From positions 6,149,511-6,213,510 of the forward strand of contig CM076956.1 of assembly GCA_039566865.1 (NCBI GenBank): a stretch of DNA of 64,000 nt, written 5' to 3'. The position numbers and the translations under genes are program-made. This document shows, in pieces, positions 21,820 to 34,899 of the stretch. Source of the DNA: Aurelia coerulea. Taxonomy: Eukaryota; Cnidaria; Scyphozoa; Semaeostomeae; Ulmaridae. The notes beneath the pieces were generated by a model that saw only the letters and a program-made list of their open reading frames with translations, was not told the origin of the DNA and ran no database searches. Position 1 is the stretch's first letter; the number at the start of each line of letters is the position of its first letter.

Positions 21820-23477
21820 CTTGCCTGATCATTTGACTCTACACAAACATTAATTTGAATAGTAAAGATGAATAAAGAGCGCTTGCATGCCCGACCATTG
21901 TTCATTGTTGCTTAGTGAATTGCTCATGGCTAACATCATATCTGCCCCTGTCGTGCACTCCTTGTTATGGGGCATTGAGCTTCACTGATTCATTGCACGC
22001 TTCACTGCACCCATTTAGGCCTTGTATTGTGTACGGCTAGCGTACGAGCGTTATGTATCAACTTTATACTCTAATGAACGGCATATATTCTAAGATGATG
22101 CAACTGTAAAGAATCTCTTCTAACGAGGCGAGATTTTATCTGAAAATTATGTGAAATTATCTTCAGCTCAAATTTCAAGATAACAGATCTTGCATTTTGG
22201 ATTGCTCATAATTTAGCACTTGAACCTTTGACCAGTGATGGCATGAGTCGGAATGGTCATTCCTTCAAAATGCATTTTTCAATTAGTTTTCTACTTGGAA
22301 AGTATTAGCATTAATTACAAGTTGCGTTTGGTTGAAAAATGTTGAAGTGAAAGAGCATTCACTGAGGGCATGGAATGAAGGAAATTTCTTAACAGCAACT
22401 GAAGATTGGTTAAGCATGTGTTTTATTGTGCGATTATCAAGATCTATGCACTAGCGATGATTTCTTATCGCAACAAAGTGTTGTTCTTACACGACGTTAA
22501 TTACGATAATCGTCCGACGAAAGCCAGTCGAGGCGAATATTAGATCGGATAGAAAGCTGTTTACGAAGCACTATCAAATTTTCAACTATGAGACACCATG
22601 TCAGTCAATAATGTAGCCACTCTTTAAAAAAGAATTCTCCTGGAAAACAATTGAAAAATTTGAATTTCATTGTCGTACAGAGCCTTGAACTTAAGTTTTC
22701 TGCAATTTTTTTAATTCGCTACAATGTTTTAATTTATCGCACTTTCGCACTTTCAGACGATTCAATAAATTCAATTGTTGACACCACCTTGCAACAAATC
22801 AGAAAACTTCAACTTAAACATCTATGTCAGTGCCAGCACGCTATATTGCCATTAAGTATATTCTTTTACTTCTTCTTTGCAAAACCACATAGCTAGCAGT
22901 TGCACTTCAGTTGCAAAGATTTGCGTCATGATTCGCTTTAAAGTTTATTAAGTTACAATGAACATTGGAATAATTAACTACTGTAGCATTGTGAAATTCA
23001 CTGGCCCCTATTTGAGCAGAGTTTACCCAAGAGTTGCCCCTGGCCCCCAGAGTTGGCCCCCAGAGTAACCACAGAGTTGCCTGAAAACTTTTTCCCCGAA
23101 CCGTAAACTAATGCACTCTCTCTTTATTTTGATTTGATTGAGCGCGCTCAGAGGTGTGAAATCTATTCTTCAGAGAGGCAATTCGCTTTGTGATGTAGGA
23201 GAGCTTATTCCTTTGTCTGAAAAACTTCATCCATGCTTCTCCGTCTTTGATGAACCCCTGCACAGGAAGTTTAATTTCGAAATTAAGTGCCCAGTGACTT
23301 TCAATAGGGTTAAAATAATCAACAAATATTTGGTCTTACGATAAATGACCTGATAACCAGAGGCAGAACTTACATCAAACCGTTGACCATGCCCGTAAAT
23401 ATTCATAAGCAGTCAATGAAATCAGCATGGTGCCCTACCAGACAAAGACGCTCGCAAAAGCGCGCGATATTCAAATA

Positions 23478-24026
23478 CCGGGTGTCCCAAAAAAAAGTAC
23501 TCCTGTTTGAAAAATCGCCAAAATTTTATTACACGACCGATCTTCAAGTTTCTTTTTTATGTCAAGTAGATCAAGGACGAAGTTATTTTCCCAGACATAG
23601 CTGATTTTGTAATTGCTTTTAAAATTGGCAAATTTGGCTCTTTTTGGGGCTACCTGGTTTTGAATCATACTGCAAAAAAGCACTGATAATTGCCAGATCA
23701 ATTTCTTTGTGCATGTAAAGCTTCTAATTTGGTCATAAATGACAGAAAGAGATGCGCATTATCATTGGAGACTTCAATGATGATAAAAAATCTGAAAATT
23801 TTGACTGGAAGGTAAGATTGAGTATTTTGCTTAAAAAGTATGGCTCAAAATAAGGGTTTTCAACGTGTAGTTTTTCTACCTAGCTGCATCAAAATCAAAC
23901 ATTTTATCATCTATGAATATTTTTGGATCTTTGACAAAACAACTTAAAAAAAAATTTTATCAAAGCTTTGATAATCAATTTTTGGTGATTTTTTAAACAG
24001 GAGTTCTTTTTTTTTGGGACACCCGG
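23478..24026. mobile_element. Mariner-like MITE (CCGGGTGTCCC ends), copy 1
   Basis: Terminal inverted repeats start CCGGGTGTCCCAAAAAAAAG, then TACTCCTGTTTGAAAAATC, and end GGGACACCCGG. TA lies directly on both sides (23476-23477, 24027-24028), as expected for Tc1/mariner insertion. At 549 bp it has no transposase. Related copies lie at 30036-30425 and 47333-48520. Confidence 0.88.
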
Positions 24027-24290
24027 TAGCATTTGAGGGACTGAGAAAGGCAGGTTATAGCGGTGGATTTGGAACAAAGTCTGTCTCAACATTCTCAAAT
24101 TAGATGTCACATGAGAGTTGCGATAATGCAAAGTCATCTTGCAAAACACATCAATTGTTAAACGTTTAGTTTGTCAAGCTCTTTCGATTTGTTCTCAATT
24201 TACAAGCAATTTCTAACAATTTTCCAACTCAAGATCCTCCCAGACAAGCCTGAAATCCTTTATCAGATTTGCTAGCAATCCATAGTCTCA

Positions 24291-24426
24291 TGATAATGGA
24301 AAATAGTTGAGAAATGGTTGAATGACGGTCCCAAGTGTATTAAATTTTTCCAGCAGCCTCATGATAATAGAAAATAGACGAGAAATGGTTGAATGACGGT
24401 CCCAAGTGCATAGAATTTTCAGCAGC
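24291..24426. repeat. 67-bp tandem duplication
   Basis: Two adjacent copies share TCATGATAAT, then GAGAAATGGTTGAATGACGG, then TCCCAAGTG and CAGCAGCC. Confidence 0.85.
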
Positions 24427-24497
24427 CTCTTTACGTACAAAGCAAAATCTCTGAATAATTAGATAGACTGATAGACTTTGATTATCATAGCTGTGAG

Positions 24498-24731
24498 AAC
24501 AAGGGCAAATGTTGCAAACAAAGGATTCAGACCTGTTCAAGACAAAGCAATTTCGAAGCCTAAAGGATAGATTTCACACCTTCTGCGTTGCCAGCCATAA
24601 TGCTTTGCTCTCTCTCTTTGTTTTGATTTGATCGAGCACTCAGAGGTGTAAAATCAATCCTTCAGAAGGGCAAATCGATTTGTCTTTTCTGAAACCTTAA
24701 TCTTTTGTTTAAAAAAAATTTGCCCTTGCTG
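24498..24731. mobile_element. hAT-like MITE, family D, with 8-bp target duplication
   Basis: The ends AACAAGGGCAAAT and ATTTGCCCTTGCTG are inverted, and the flanking octamer GCTGTGAG is exact on both sides (24490-24497, 24732-24739). A related copy lies at 58337-58575 and a fragment near 23105-23240. Confidence 0.72.
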
Positions 24732-25691
24732 GCTGTGAGGGTAAGTTAATAGCCAATTTGGTGAGCATTTTAAGCCTGCTTTAAAGAAATTTGAAGTGGA
24801 GCATTTTTATAAAATCGAGAATAACTTGAGAACTATATAAACAGTTTGGTAAATTAAATTCTTGCCTCTAAGTTGACAAATTAGCTACAGATGTATAATC
24901 AGTTTATAAAAATCTGCTGGATAATCTGAAGGCTACAGGCTTTCAAACTAGTAAACATTTTTCTGACTTAGGCCGTTTATGAACGCCTAAACAGCAGTAC
25001 CAAAAATGACTAAGTTCAAGATTGCGATCAGATTATGCAGTTTTGTGTCAAATGAATTCTTCTTTATCGTGGGAAGGTGCATCAAGATACATGTTAAATT
25101 CTTTGAAGACTATCAGTTTCAAACGATGCTCGAACTACGTCTGAAAATGAAAGAAATATCTAGGATATTCTAAATCCATACTTCAGACCTCATGGCTGGG
25201 ATAGCACAGTTTCCAGATTCAATTTACACGGAGTTACCGCTTTAAAATGGAATCAAAACATTTCAATTCCATCAAGAAGCGTTAAGACTTCTTCACTGGC
25301 GCTTGAAAATATCAAATGGATGCAATGCAAAGATATGATTTCAACGTCTTTTTTAACTCTGTCGTAAATCAAGCTTTGTTGGTTGGAACGATGGATTGAT
25401 CTTTTATTTTCAAGAATTTGCATCAATCATACGAGAAATGAACGTTGTTTACCTTCTGCACTGAAGAATATAATAGACGCACCATGCTAAAGAAGCGGGT
25501 TGCAGACTTCAGTTGTCAGAGACCGGTTGGATGGCGGAACAATTTAACTGGTTGAGTCAGGTCGAATCAAAGATCACATGTAAACTAACAGGCCTAAAAC
25601 TTTATCAGATTAAGAACATTAGGCCTGTTTATTTTGCTATGACATTCAAAGGTTGAACATTAACTGAAATAGCCTTCGTGGTTTTTGTAAG

Positions 25692-28600
25692 ATGGCAGAT
25701 ATCTCAATTTTGCTGTTTCTTTGTTTGAATGGTGCTTTGTTCGTTGAATGTCAATTTGGAAATAAGATCGACGAGAATTTCAGATTACCGAAACGAGAAG
25801 GCGTTCAGGTTAGTTTTCTTGTGTACATATATATACATATTGACAATGCAAGGTATTTAATGGTATTTACTTAGACACTAGTCGCTGCGAACTTTATTAA
25901 AGTTTTGTCACCTTATCGGCTGTGAAGCTGAATACAGAATAGCCCTTTTATCTAATCTTAGAAGGAATCCGCATCTAACGATATTGATATACATTTGTAG
26001 GATTTTCGAATGTGAGAAGAAGTTCTGACGTCACTCAATCGATCCTTCCATATAAAAATGATGAAAATATCGTTCGATCCAGACTCTTCGATAGAATAGC
26101 TAAATGGACTATTAATGTGTCTAATCACTTCTAAGTAAGATTCGCTCGTGTGAGAATTCTCTGGTGAGCATTAAGAAAACTACGAGATACACCAAGAGCT
26201 TTTATATTTTGACTGATAGTTATGCCCATGCAAGAATATCTTTTTTGGGAAGAAAATGCTGAGTGAAAGTATATAAACCAGATTTTATCAATTACAAATT
26301 CATCATTGCTTCACAAAAAATGGAAATATTTGTTGTTTATTCTTGATTTACTAGACAGCAAATCTCCTTTGGAGAAATCATTTGTTTATCAAGGATAAAG
26401 AGCTATCGTTTTAAATTCGCCACAATGAGTATCATGCCTAAACTACATTGGATTTGTCAGTGCTCAAGATTTAAAACTAGCATCAGCATTACAGATAATT
26501 GCGCAAATCTTTTTATTGGAAATCTTGCCAAACTTGCTTTCTTAAACCTCTAGCATTTCAATGTAATTATACTTTGTGATTTTCCTGTGTACATTTAACA
26601 CAATCTACTGAAAGTAAGCCTCCTTGGACCTGCAACGAGAGTTACTTCGTGTGAAGAAGTGGTATTATGAATCAGCGAATCAATCAATTGTCAGTTAAAT
26701 CAATCAGCCAATCATCAACTCTTTCCATCAATCAATCAATCGATCGATCGATCGATCAGTGAATCAATTATTGGAACATCATCTTGCAAATTCTATTAGT
26801 CAAATAAATTACTTTTTTGTAGATAAAACCAAAACTTCCAGATGTGAAAGGTTCTCCTTTATAATCGTTAACCTTCAAAAGATTTTAACAAAGCTTTATT
26901 TTTCTTGCAGGTTGGTTATTTCAATCATATTGAACTCATACCAGAAATTGCCAGAAAGGACACGATTATAACTCGTAGTCTTAATCCACCTATATTTGGT
27001 GAGTGATTATTTCTTTCGTATTGTTTCTTTGACTTTGACTCAAAGTGTAAACGTTCAATTGTTTGATTAGACTCACAGCATAGTCCCAGTTATCGCAATA
27101 ACAACAACGACAACAACAACGACAGCATTTTCTTTTGAGCCTCCATAAGTCTATCAATAGCGATGACTACGAACATGGCATCAGTCAGTGTTTGATGCCC
27201 TCTGTCGCGCCAACAAGTTGCAAAAGCAAATACTCTCTTTTGGTCGGTCTTGCACAGGTATTCCACCAAAATGAGATCGACATGTGCCTGAGCAATGGTA
27301 ACTCCTGATACTGTTGAGTGTTGACGATTTCTTGTATGCATTTCCAACTACTCAAGAAAGAAGCTTTGCACAATAAAAACAAGTTTTTCAATATCTTTTC
27401 CATGAGCACTTACCAACCAAATTTCATCTTATCACACAATTGAGAAATCTTGCTGTAAGTTTTCTTTATACTGGAGCCTGCAGTCACGTTTTTGAATCCT
27501 ATAAATGCCAGCAGTAGTCCTATTAAAGTATTTAAGAAATTTATCTTTATTGGCGTTTCAAGATTGATAAATGATTTGATTAAACTCTAAGTTCTTAAGG
27601 TGTTTGGAATAGCCCGGACGCCAAATCAGTTCTTCAGCTGAATTAATTAGATAAATCAGCTGGCAGTATTTCTGCTCAGAACGTGGGTCGTACTTTTGTT
27701 TTCCTTCTCAAATTTTACCAGATTTGGGTGCTGGATCCAAACCACTTTTCTAGCAAGTACAAAAATCTGTTGTACATTTGTTGAATAGTAAGTACCACAT
27801 GTCTTTGCCCACAATATGTGTTGCAAATAAATGTGCGCTTTGGTTCTAAAATAAATTAAAAGTTCGCACCGGAAGCATATTCTTTTCTGCTACCCAAGCA
27901 AGTCTTTCAGCTTCACTTACAGGCTTCCCTCTCAAAATTCAGCCTTTGAGCTAGAAAATAGAGCCACTTGATTGGAGCAGTAGTACTTATTTGATGTTGT
28001 TCGCTACCCTTTCATTTTTAGAGGTTCCAGCATACTTTTCACCAGAGGAATGTGAATATTTGATCATGTTGGCCAAGAGGGCAGGACTAGAAAGAAGTCC
28101 TTTGCACCCTACTTCATTTAATCTGCCAGATATAACTACAGAGGAATTATTTCATGAATGGGATGTTGACAAAGATAACAGATTGTCTCCGATCGAGGTA
28201 CAAACATAATTTTGTTTTCGATACAGTATTGTGAGGTACATAAATGAAAATTACAGCTGCTGTTATGCGGTTTTCAGCAATGGTTCTCGTTAAAACATCT
28301 CAGAAAACCATTTCATTAGTTCATACTTTAAACGCCAAGTATTTCAGACTAATAAATTTGAATAAGATATTTTTGCACAAAAAAAATTTCGGACCTTATC
28401 TCAAAGAATTCTAGCAAATGTCGTGCATTTATATATCGTGCCTCATTTTAAGGGTTCTTGTTCAGAAATTTCCACAAGTTATTATTGTTGAGGATGATGA
28501 GATTGATTGCTAAGATGGATTTATATTTATAAACTTTTTAAACATGTTTTACTAATCAACTCTCTCACCACATTCCTTTCAATGCAAAACATTTCGTGAG

Positions 28601-31600
28601 CAGGACACGAACGCAGTGAAATGAGATGAATAGGCTAATCTGGAAAGTTGCCAATTTAAGTGGCCAAAAATTTGACAATGAAGGTAATCAGCTTCGCAAT
28701 GGTACATGGGAAGTCAAGGCATCTAAAATCTCAATGACGCAAGGTGCTTTTGCATTCCCGACGAAATTTCAATTTTGCTTTAATTGTACATATCATATTT
28801 CTTGTAGATGACAAGCATTTCGTAATATTTCTATTAAGATCTATTGCGTTCTTCTTACAGCTCGCTTCTAGCAGATATTTGAACATTTTTTTCCAAGCTT
28901 GTTAAAATATTTTCATAAACAAATTTTCGTTTTCGTTTTAGTTTACGTTTGTAAAAGGAAAAGGAGATTTGTATTTATCAGCGGAGGACATGGCACAAAT
29001 GTAAGTTGTACTTTTTCCTTATATTTGCCTTTTGATAATAAAGTTGTGACTGAAACCTAGACTTGGTACAATTCGTTCCTTTAACTTTATCACTTACTTA
29101 TCTATTGAACTGAATGGCCTTACCTATTTATTCATTGAATTGAATTGCTCGGCCTGAGCGAAAAGGTTCAGATCAAAAATATATAAAGTTCAAATGTAAA
29201 ATTCAAAAGAACGATTTCAACGCAAAATAAAAATTTAGATTTGAAAAATTTCTCAAATATTCCTTCTTCACACAATTTATGAAATTTCCAGCTACAAAAC
29301 TGCTTCAAACATGAGCAATTATTCACTTCTAGGTTTAAAGATTTATCACTTGACAAAGATAGGGATGGTATGTATATTTGCTTTGTTTTCATTGCTTTTT
29401 TTGTTCTTGCTAAGAGAAAGTGCATGGAATTCAATGGTAAAGTAAAGAACAACGCTCTTCTAGATTTTACAAAATGTTTTTTCATCAATGGCAGAACCTT
29501 GGCAGTAAAGAGCCTATACTGTACTATAGTCTGTCTCAAATTGGATGTCACCTGCATATGCCCGCGAAAAACAACAATGTATGTGTCTTGCCAAGGAATT
29601 TTGCGTTATCGCAAATCTCAGGGAACATCTAGTTTGAGACGGACTTTGGTACAACTAAGCAAAAATGTAATGGATCAGCCATCCGTTTACGGTCTCTTTC
29701 TGCTCATTCCTTAAGCAACTTGTTCTAAATAACTGTTTCTAAATAACTGAGCGTAACCTCACCGTAGTGAGACAGATTTCATAGACATTGCCAATTTTTT
29801 ATGTGAAATTTTGTTTTCAAAGGCTTTATCAACGTGATGGAATTTCTACGATTACCATTGGACGACATGAGGAATTATTTGTACAAATTAGCACGAGAAA
29901 ACACTTTCGTTCAAAGCAGAAATAGCAATCAAACATGGTTATATCATTATGGAGTGTATGATCAACTCTTAGAAAGTTTCCACGAAAGGTATCTTCCAAT
30001 TCATAGCTTCAAACATTTGTCATTATTTGAAACTACGGGGTGTCCCAAAAAAGTACTCCCGTTTGAAGAATCACCAAAATTTGATTACGCAACTGATCTT
30101 CAATTTTCTTTTTTTTGTCAAGAGATCAAGGGCCAAATTATTTCACAGACTAGCTGGGCACTATCATTGGAAACTTCAATGATGATAAAAAATCTGAAAT
30201 TTGGACTCTTAGACAAGATTGAGTATGTTGCTTAAAAACTATAGCTCAAAGTAAGGTTTTTCAACGTGTAATTTCTCTACCTTGTTGTATCAAAAACAAA
30301 CATTCTATCATCTATAAATTTTTTTAGGTTTTTGAAAAAACAAGTCAAAAAGAAAATTTCATCAGAGGTTTCATAATTGATTTTTGGTGATTTTTTAAAC
30401 AGGAGTACTTTTTTGGGACACCCGGTAGCTTGTTCAAATATGTCACTGTGTAATGTCTGAGCCTTCTTGCCTGGAAAAAATTTGAGATTATTTCAGAATA
30501 AAGGATTCTTTTCAAAATGCCTGTTCTGGAAGTTCCTTCGTGAAACTGCATCTTCTAGATTGCATACATTTGAATCTTGCTTGATTTTTATAATTGCTGA
30601 TATTCGCATAGATTTGGTCAACTACGATCACAATAATGGCAGTTTCTGTTTGAAGGTCAATCCTCGCAAATAGTTTTATTTTGCAATTTTGTTGTTGCTT
30701 CACGGTTTACACAATTTGAAGCTGATTCGCTGCCTTTTTATATGCACTCTTTCTGGGCTGTGTTTCCTGCTAGAGATGTCTGTTCGTTGAATTTTCTGTT
30801 AGTTATATGATATGATCAATAACCTTGGATTTTAATTTTTTCCAGGCTATCAAGGTTGACCCTGATTCCACATGAAATCATTGAAATGAGTGAACCAATG
30901 CAGGTATATCTACATTACTTACGGATAGTGTACGGTTAGTGTATCCAATAGTAGAGCCAATATTTTCTCGAATGGTTAGGCCCTACACAGTACTTACGGA
31001 AATATGATTTTGATACAGGGGGAAAAATTAGTAACTTGGTAATCTACAGACTCTCGGGTAGGTCTTGAGTTCTAAAAATTTTTCACGATTTTCCACACTA
31101 CCAGAAAACTTGCTTGCCAGTAAGCTCTTTCTTTGCCGAAGAAAAATGACTGACCCCTAAGTCTTCAAAGCAGTCGAAGAAAAGCATTGATGAAATTTTC
31201 TAAAGACAAAGCTTGACAAATAGCCAGGTCAAAGAATCAAGCAAAACGTTGATTAATGATTGAATCATCAATTATCAAAATTCAGACTCAATTATCAAAA
31301 TTCAAACTCAATTATCAAAATTCAAAATCAGTGATCAAAATTGGCTCAGTGTGTAATTTATCGTGGTCTGTCAAAGACAGACGCCTTTTGGCACATTCGG
31401 TACAGTAAAATCCCACGTATAAGAACCTATTGGATTAAGACCTACAGGCTACTTTTACTTTTATTATTTTTCTTTTGCAACCACCTCTAAGGGGACCATT
31501 TTGGAAATAAGGTCAATATGACCTTTTAATGCTATCCCTGCCACTACAATTAGGGGTGTTTTTAACGTATTTATTTAATGAGCATTGTCGTCGTATTTTA

Positions 31601-34360
31601 TCTACTCTTTAGCTTTTTAAAACTTGTAAATTCTATTTATTTCTTGTAAATTGTTTTATATTACGGGGAAAATTTTAACATACATACATACATGCTGAAA
31701 TTGTACAGTTGGCTACCATTTTTTGATAAGAACCTATCCATTGTATTCATTGTTTAAGAACCCAGGCTGACTTGCAAAATTGTAGGTTCTTATAAGCGGG
31801 TTTCTACTGTAGGGAATGTAAGCATATAAAAGTGGGTCAAGCCACTTGCAGTCAAATTCTAGCTTATCAGACATCAGTATTTCTTGTTGATGTAGGTCAG
31901 CTGCCCAAATATGGTTCGGCACGTGTCAAGGCCTATTGTCTTTGCAAGGCTATTTTTACCACCAAAGATATGCTTTGATTCCCTTTAATCTTTATTGCCA
32001 CAGCACTACGTTGACTATTTGATAATCCATTGATTGTTTTGATTACTAGCGATGTTCATTGGTTGTTTTTTTTAGATAGTATCATATAATGGGGAAGGTC
32101 ACTATCATTGTCACCATGATTCAGATGAGGTTGATGATCGACCATGTTGTACAAATGAGAATCAGAGACAAGGAAATTGTAGACTTTGCAGGTAATGAAA
32201 GATGATTAAAGCCCTGACTAAATGAGCAAGCATCATAGTGTCAAAACTTTGAGATTTTTATGCTAAATGAAACGTTTTCCCGTCTTGTAAAGCTGCAAAC
32301 ATTGCTACACAAACTTTTCTTTGCTTGGGACAAGCAGAAAATATATTTGAATATTTCAAGACATTGCCAAAGAGAGTTTGCTCAGTTCTTTTTATCGAGG
32401 AATGTTTGTGCCGTGGTCAAACCGGAACACTTTGCTTGGCAAATAGCAAAAAGCCAATCTCAAACGTATAGCAAGAACATTTCATCTTGCTCGTTTGGTT
32501 TACGGACGTTTCAATTTGTTTTCGTAACTGCTTCTCTTTAGTTTTTTTTCTGCTTAACGAGACAACAGATATAATTTACTGTTCTTATTGCTTATGATTA
32601 TCAAAAAATATTTTCGCATATTTTTCTGAAAGTCGAGAAGCGTTAAATGTTCAAATTTCTTATCTGCAATCTCGTTTCAGGTATATCACTGTCATGTTCT
32701 TCTTAAGTAATGTCACTCAAGGTGGAGAACTTGCATTCCAAATTGCTGACAATGCAACATATTCTCAAGAGGTAAGATATCCTTGGGGTCTCTTTTTCGG
32801 AAGGCATTCGTTGCTGAAATTGAACAAGCAAAACGTGAGAGCTATGCTAGACCTTTTAAAAATGCAATGACAAACAGTGATGCAGCTGGTTAACCTTGTT
32901 CTGTTTCTGTAATTTCATGTCAAAATTGAATTCTTGCATGCTAAATCCGCATTCTTGATGAAATATACAATCGTGTAATTTGGAAAAGATTAACATAAAC
33001 TCATTAATCGTCCTTGTTGATTTGATAATAGTTCAAGAGTCAATTCACTCACGGCAGTATACAAACGATTTAAAATGCAATTCAGCAAATATACTAAGAC
33101 ATAGTTAAACTTTCTGATTTCCATCTTCTTCAGTAACTTTCCTTGCAACGACTTGATCGAATGATAGGGGTAAAATAGTTTGTAGACTTCTATTTCATCA
33201 ATTCAAAGAACATGCATTAATTTTGTATTATATTTGGTTCTTCACCAAGTTGCAAGGAAATAGCTTTCAGAATTAGTAGGTAGTAAAATAGAGCTTTGTA
33301 TTTGAATTTTGAAACGAGTAACCATTTTTACAAACCAGCCAGTAGAATGTTGTAAATTGATTCATGTCCATACTTTTGATCTCTTTGTAGGATTGGGCAA
33401 CAGAGGCAGTAGAGAAATGCAACACCGTTAAAAGTTGCAATAAAAGTAATTTGATCATCAAGCCACAACAAGGCACCGCTTTGCTTTGGTATAACCATGA
33501 TGTCGACCCAAAAACAGGTTTGTATTCATTTAAATTCTTATTGTGACAATACTTTGGATCAATTTATCTTAAACATTGAAAATACTAAGCATACTTAATA
33601 TGAAATGCTACTGGTGAGTGAGTCGAAAAACAGTTAGCACGTTTGGTGGGCTGTGGAGTGAAAGGTTCATGGCTGATATTCAAAACTGAAATGCAAATCT
33701 ATCAGTCTAAGGCTAACTTAGATGTGAAAATTTTATTTGGTCAAATCACTCATCTTTTAGAGACCCATAAATCAGTCACACTCTGATGATAACGCAAGTT
33801 TCAAAGGCCTTGGTGTGCCTAGAAAATTTTCCGTTTTTTGCATCTGACTCTTCTAGTATCTATCTCCAAATTAGGAAAATATTGGAAAGGGATTTCTATG
33901 GGAACGATAATTCTATATTCGATCATGGTCCATGATTTTCTTGCTATTGAAATCTATTTTTATTTCGGAAACCAACAATTGTGTTGATTTCAAATTTCAA
34001 TGGCAAGCAAATCATGGACCAGAATCGAATGTGGAATTCTCGCTCCCTTTTCCAGCATTTCCCTAATTGCTGGGAATAAATGATGAGTGATTTACCAAAC
34101 AAAGTTTTCACAGGACCCAAAAGGTAGCAAATCTTATCACCATAAATTCTACTGTTGTTGGCTCGATGTTAAATGTGGGTATTTCTCTTCTAGGGATGCT
34201 TGGTGAATTGAATCCATTTGCAGTGCATGGTGGCTGTGAAGTAGTAGAAGGCTCAAAATGGATTGCAAATAATTGGATAAATATCATAGGAGACAGAGGA
34301 AGTGAAGAATTCAAGCTTGGATGGTTGAGGAAACGATTCGAGAACCATGATGAATTATAG
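25692..34360 (+). CDS. P4HTM: P4HTM-like prolyl 4-hydroxylase with EF-hands, gene 1 (catalytically intact)
   Basis: Eleven exons with GT-AG borders give 399 residues: 25692-25808, 26911-26998, 28022-28197, 28942-29000, 29333-29367, 29823-29988, 30846-30903, 32076-32191, 32681-32771, 33391-33517, 34194-34360. A signal peptide-like N terminus (1-20) replaces the membrane anchor known in vertebrate P4HTM. EF-hand loops are DVDKDNRLSPIE (116-127) and DKDRDGFINVME (154-165). The 2-oxoglutarate/Fe(II) domain carries His246 and Asp248 (HxD, in GHYHCHHDSD), distal His356 (AVHGGC), Lys366 for 2-oxoglutarate (EGSKWIANNW), and the strand KPQQGTALLWYNH. The family is ER-located, calcium-binding and oxygen-dependent; its substrate here is unknown. 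All motifs are intact, so I expect an active enzyme. Confidence 0.93.
26730..26762. repeat. (ATCA/ATCG)n microsatellite in intron 1
   Basis: A short run of tetranucleotides, AATC changing to GATC, lies in the first intron of P4HTM-like gene 1. Confidence 0.85.
29528..29646. mobile_element. Short MITE with GTCTGTCTCAAA ends, intron 5
   Basis: AGTCTGTCTCAAATTGGATG is inverted at the right as CATCTAGTTTGAGACGGACT. Partial relatives occur near 11320 and 24080. It has no coding capacity. Confidence 0.65.
30036..30425. mobile_element. Mariner-like MITE (CGGGGTGTCCC ends), copy 2, intron 6
   Basis: Ends CGGGGTGTCCCAAAAAAGTA and TACTTTTTTGGGACACCCGG are flanked by TA on both sides (30034-30035, 30426-30427). 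The element starts only 48 bp after the exon 6 donor of P4HTM-like gene 1. The interior matches copy 1 at 23478-24026, including CTTCAATGATGATAAAAAAT. Confidence 0.88.
31403..31809. mobile_element. Pogo-like MITE with TA target duplication, intron 7
   Basis: Ends CAGTAAAATCCCACGTATAA and TTATAAGCGGGTTTCTACTG are inverted copies flanked by TA (31401-31402, 31810-31811). CAGTA-type ends followed by C-rich sequence and TATAAG resemble pogo/Tigger elements. It is non-coding. Confidence 0.82.
33625..33765. repeat. Dispersed repeat, family F, copy 2 (intron 10)
   Basis: Same order of shared blocks as 14905-15085. It lies in the intron before the last exon of P4HTM-like gene 1. An inverted echo (ATGATGAGTGATTTACCAAA) follows at about 34080. 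Confidence 0.65.
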
Positions 34361-34509
34361 TCAACTTTGCAAATTAGTTATAGGACTTGGTCTAGGAAGA
34401 CATTTGTTTTCGATTCATATCAGAGCACATTTGTTGAAGCGTAATGTCTTGAGAGTTAGAGGTTATTGTAGGTAGAAGGTAAAGCGATTTAGGATTGTAG
34501 TTGTTTAGC

Positions 34510-34515
34510 AATAAA
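34510..34515 (+). terminator. Polyadenylation signal AATAAA for P4HTM-like gene 1
   Basis: Canonical AATAAA 150 bp after the stop codon and 46 bp before a MITE. It is the only canonical hexamer in the immediate 3' flank, so it is the likely cleavage signal. Confidence 0.5.
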
Positions 34516-34560
34516 GTGAATTTGTGTTGACAAATAAGTAACGGCATTGAGTCATGTTAA

Positions 34561-34895
34561 AGGGGCTGGGTCACGTAAAGTAAACAAACTTCTTTCGAAA
34601 CAGCGATTTTGCAGTTTTTTTGACAAGCCATATCGCACAGATTTTCCTCTATTTTTCTCAAAATGAAAGTGCTATTTTGAAGATGAACTCTTGAACTTCA
34701 GAGAGAAACAAACGAAACAACCATATCTTGTAAGATTGCAAAGATATTGATAGATTTTTACAAGTAACTTTTCCGTGGATTCACCCCATCCACCAAAATC
34801 TGTGCAGAACACAATGGGCGCGTGCCGGCGCGTGCGGGCAACAATATAGATTATAAAGATAACAGATTTGTTTACGGTTACGTGACCCAGCCCCT
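34561..34895. mobile_element. piggyBac-like MITE with TTAA target site, copy 1
   Basis: Ends AGGGGCTGGGTCACGTAAAG and TTACGTGACCCAGCCCCT are inverted, with TTAA on both sides (34557-34560, 34896-34899). TTAA duplication is diagnostic of piggyBac-type insertion. At 335 bp it is non-coding. Confidence 0.88.
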
Positions 34896-34899
34896 TTAA

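Larger units (their letters stand above)
21820..25691. other. Intergenic region with MITEs, upstream of P4HTM-like gene 1
   Basis: Holds a mariner-like MITE at 23478-24026, a 67-bp tandem duplication at 24291-24426 and a hAT-like MITE at 24498-24731. The part from 24732 to 25691 probably includes the promoter of the next gene; no motif stands out. Confidence 0.5.

Noticed and set aside
29168..29714. Frames of 114-129 codons on both strands in P4HTM-like gene 1
   Set aside because: They span intron 5 and a short MITE; only the 35-nt exon at 29333-29367 is coding.
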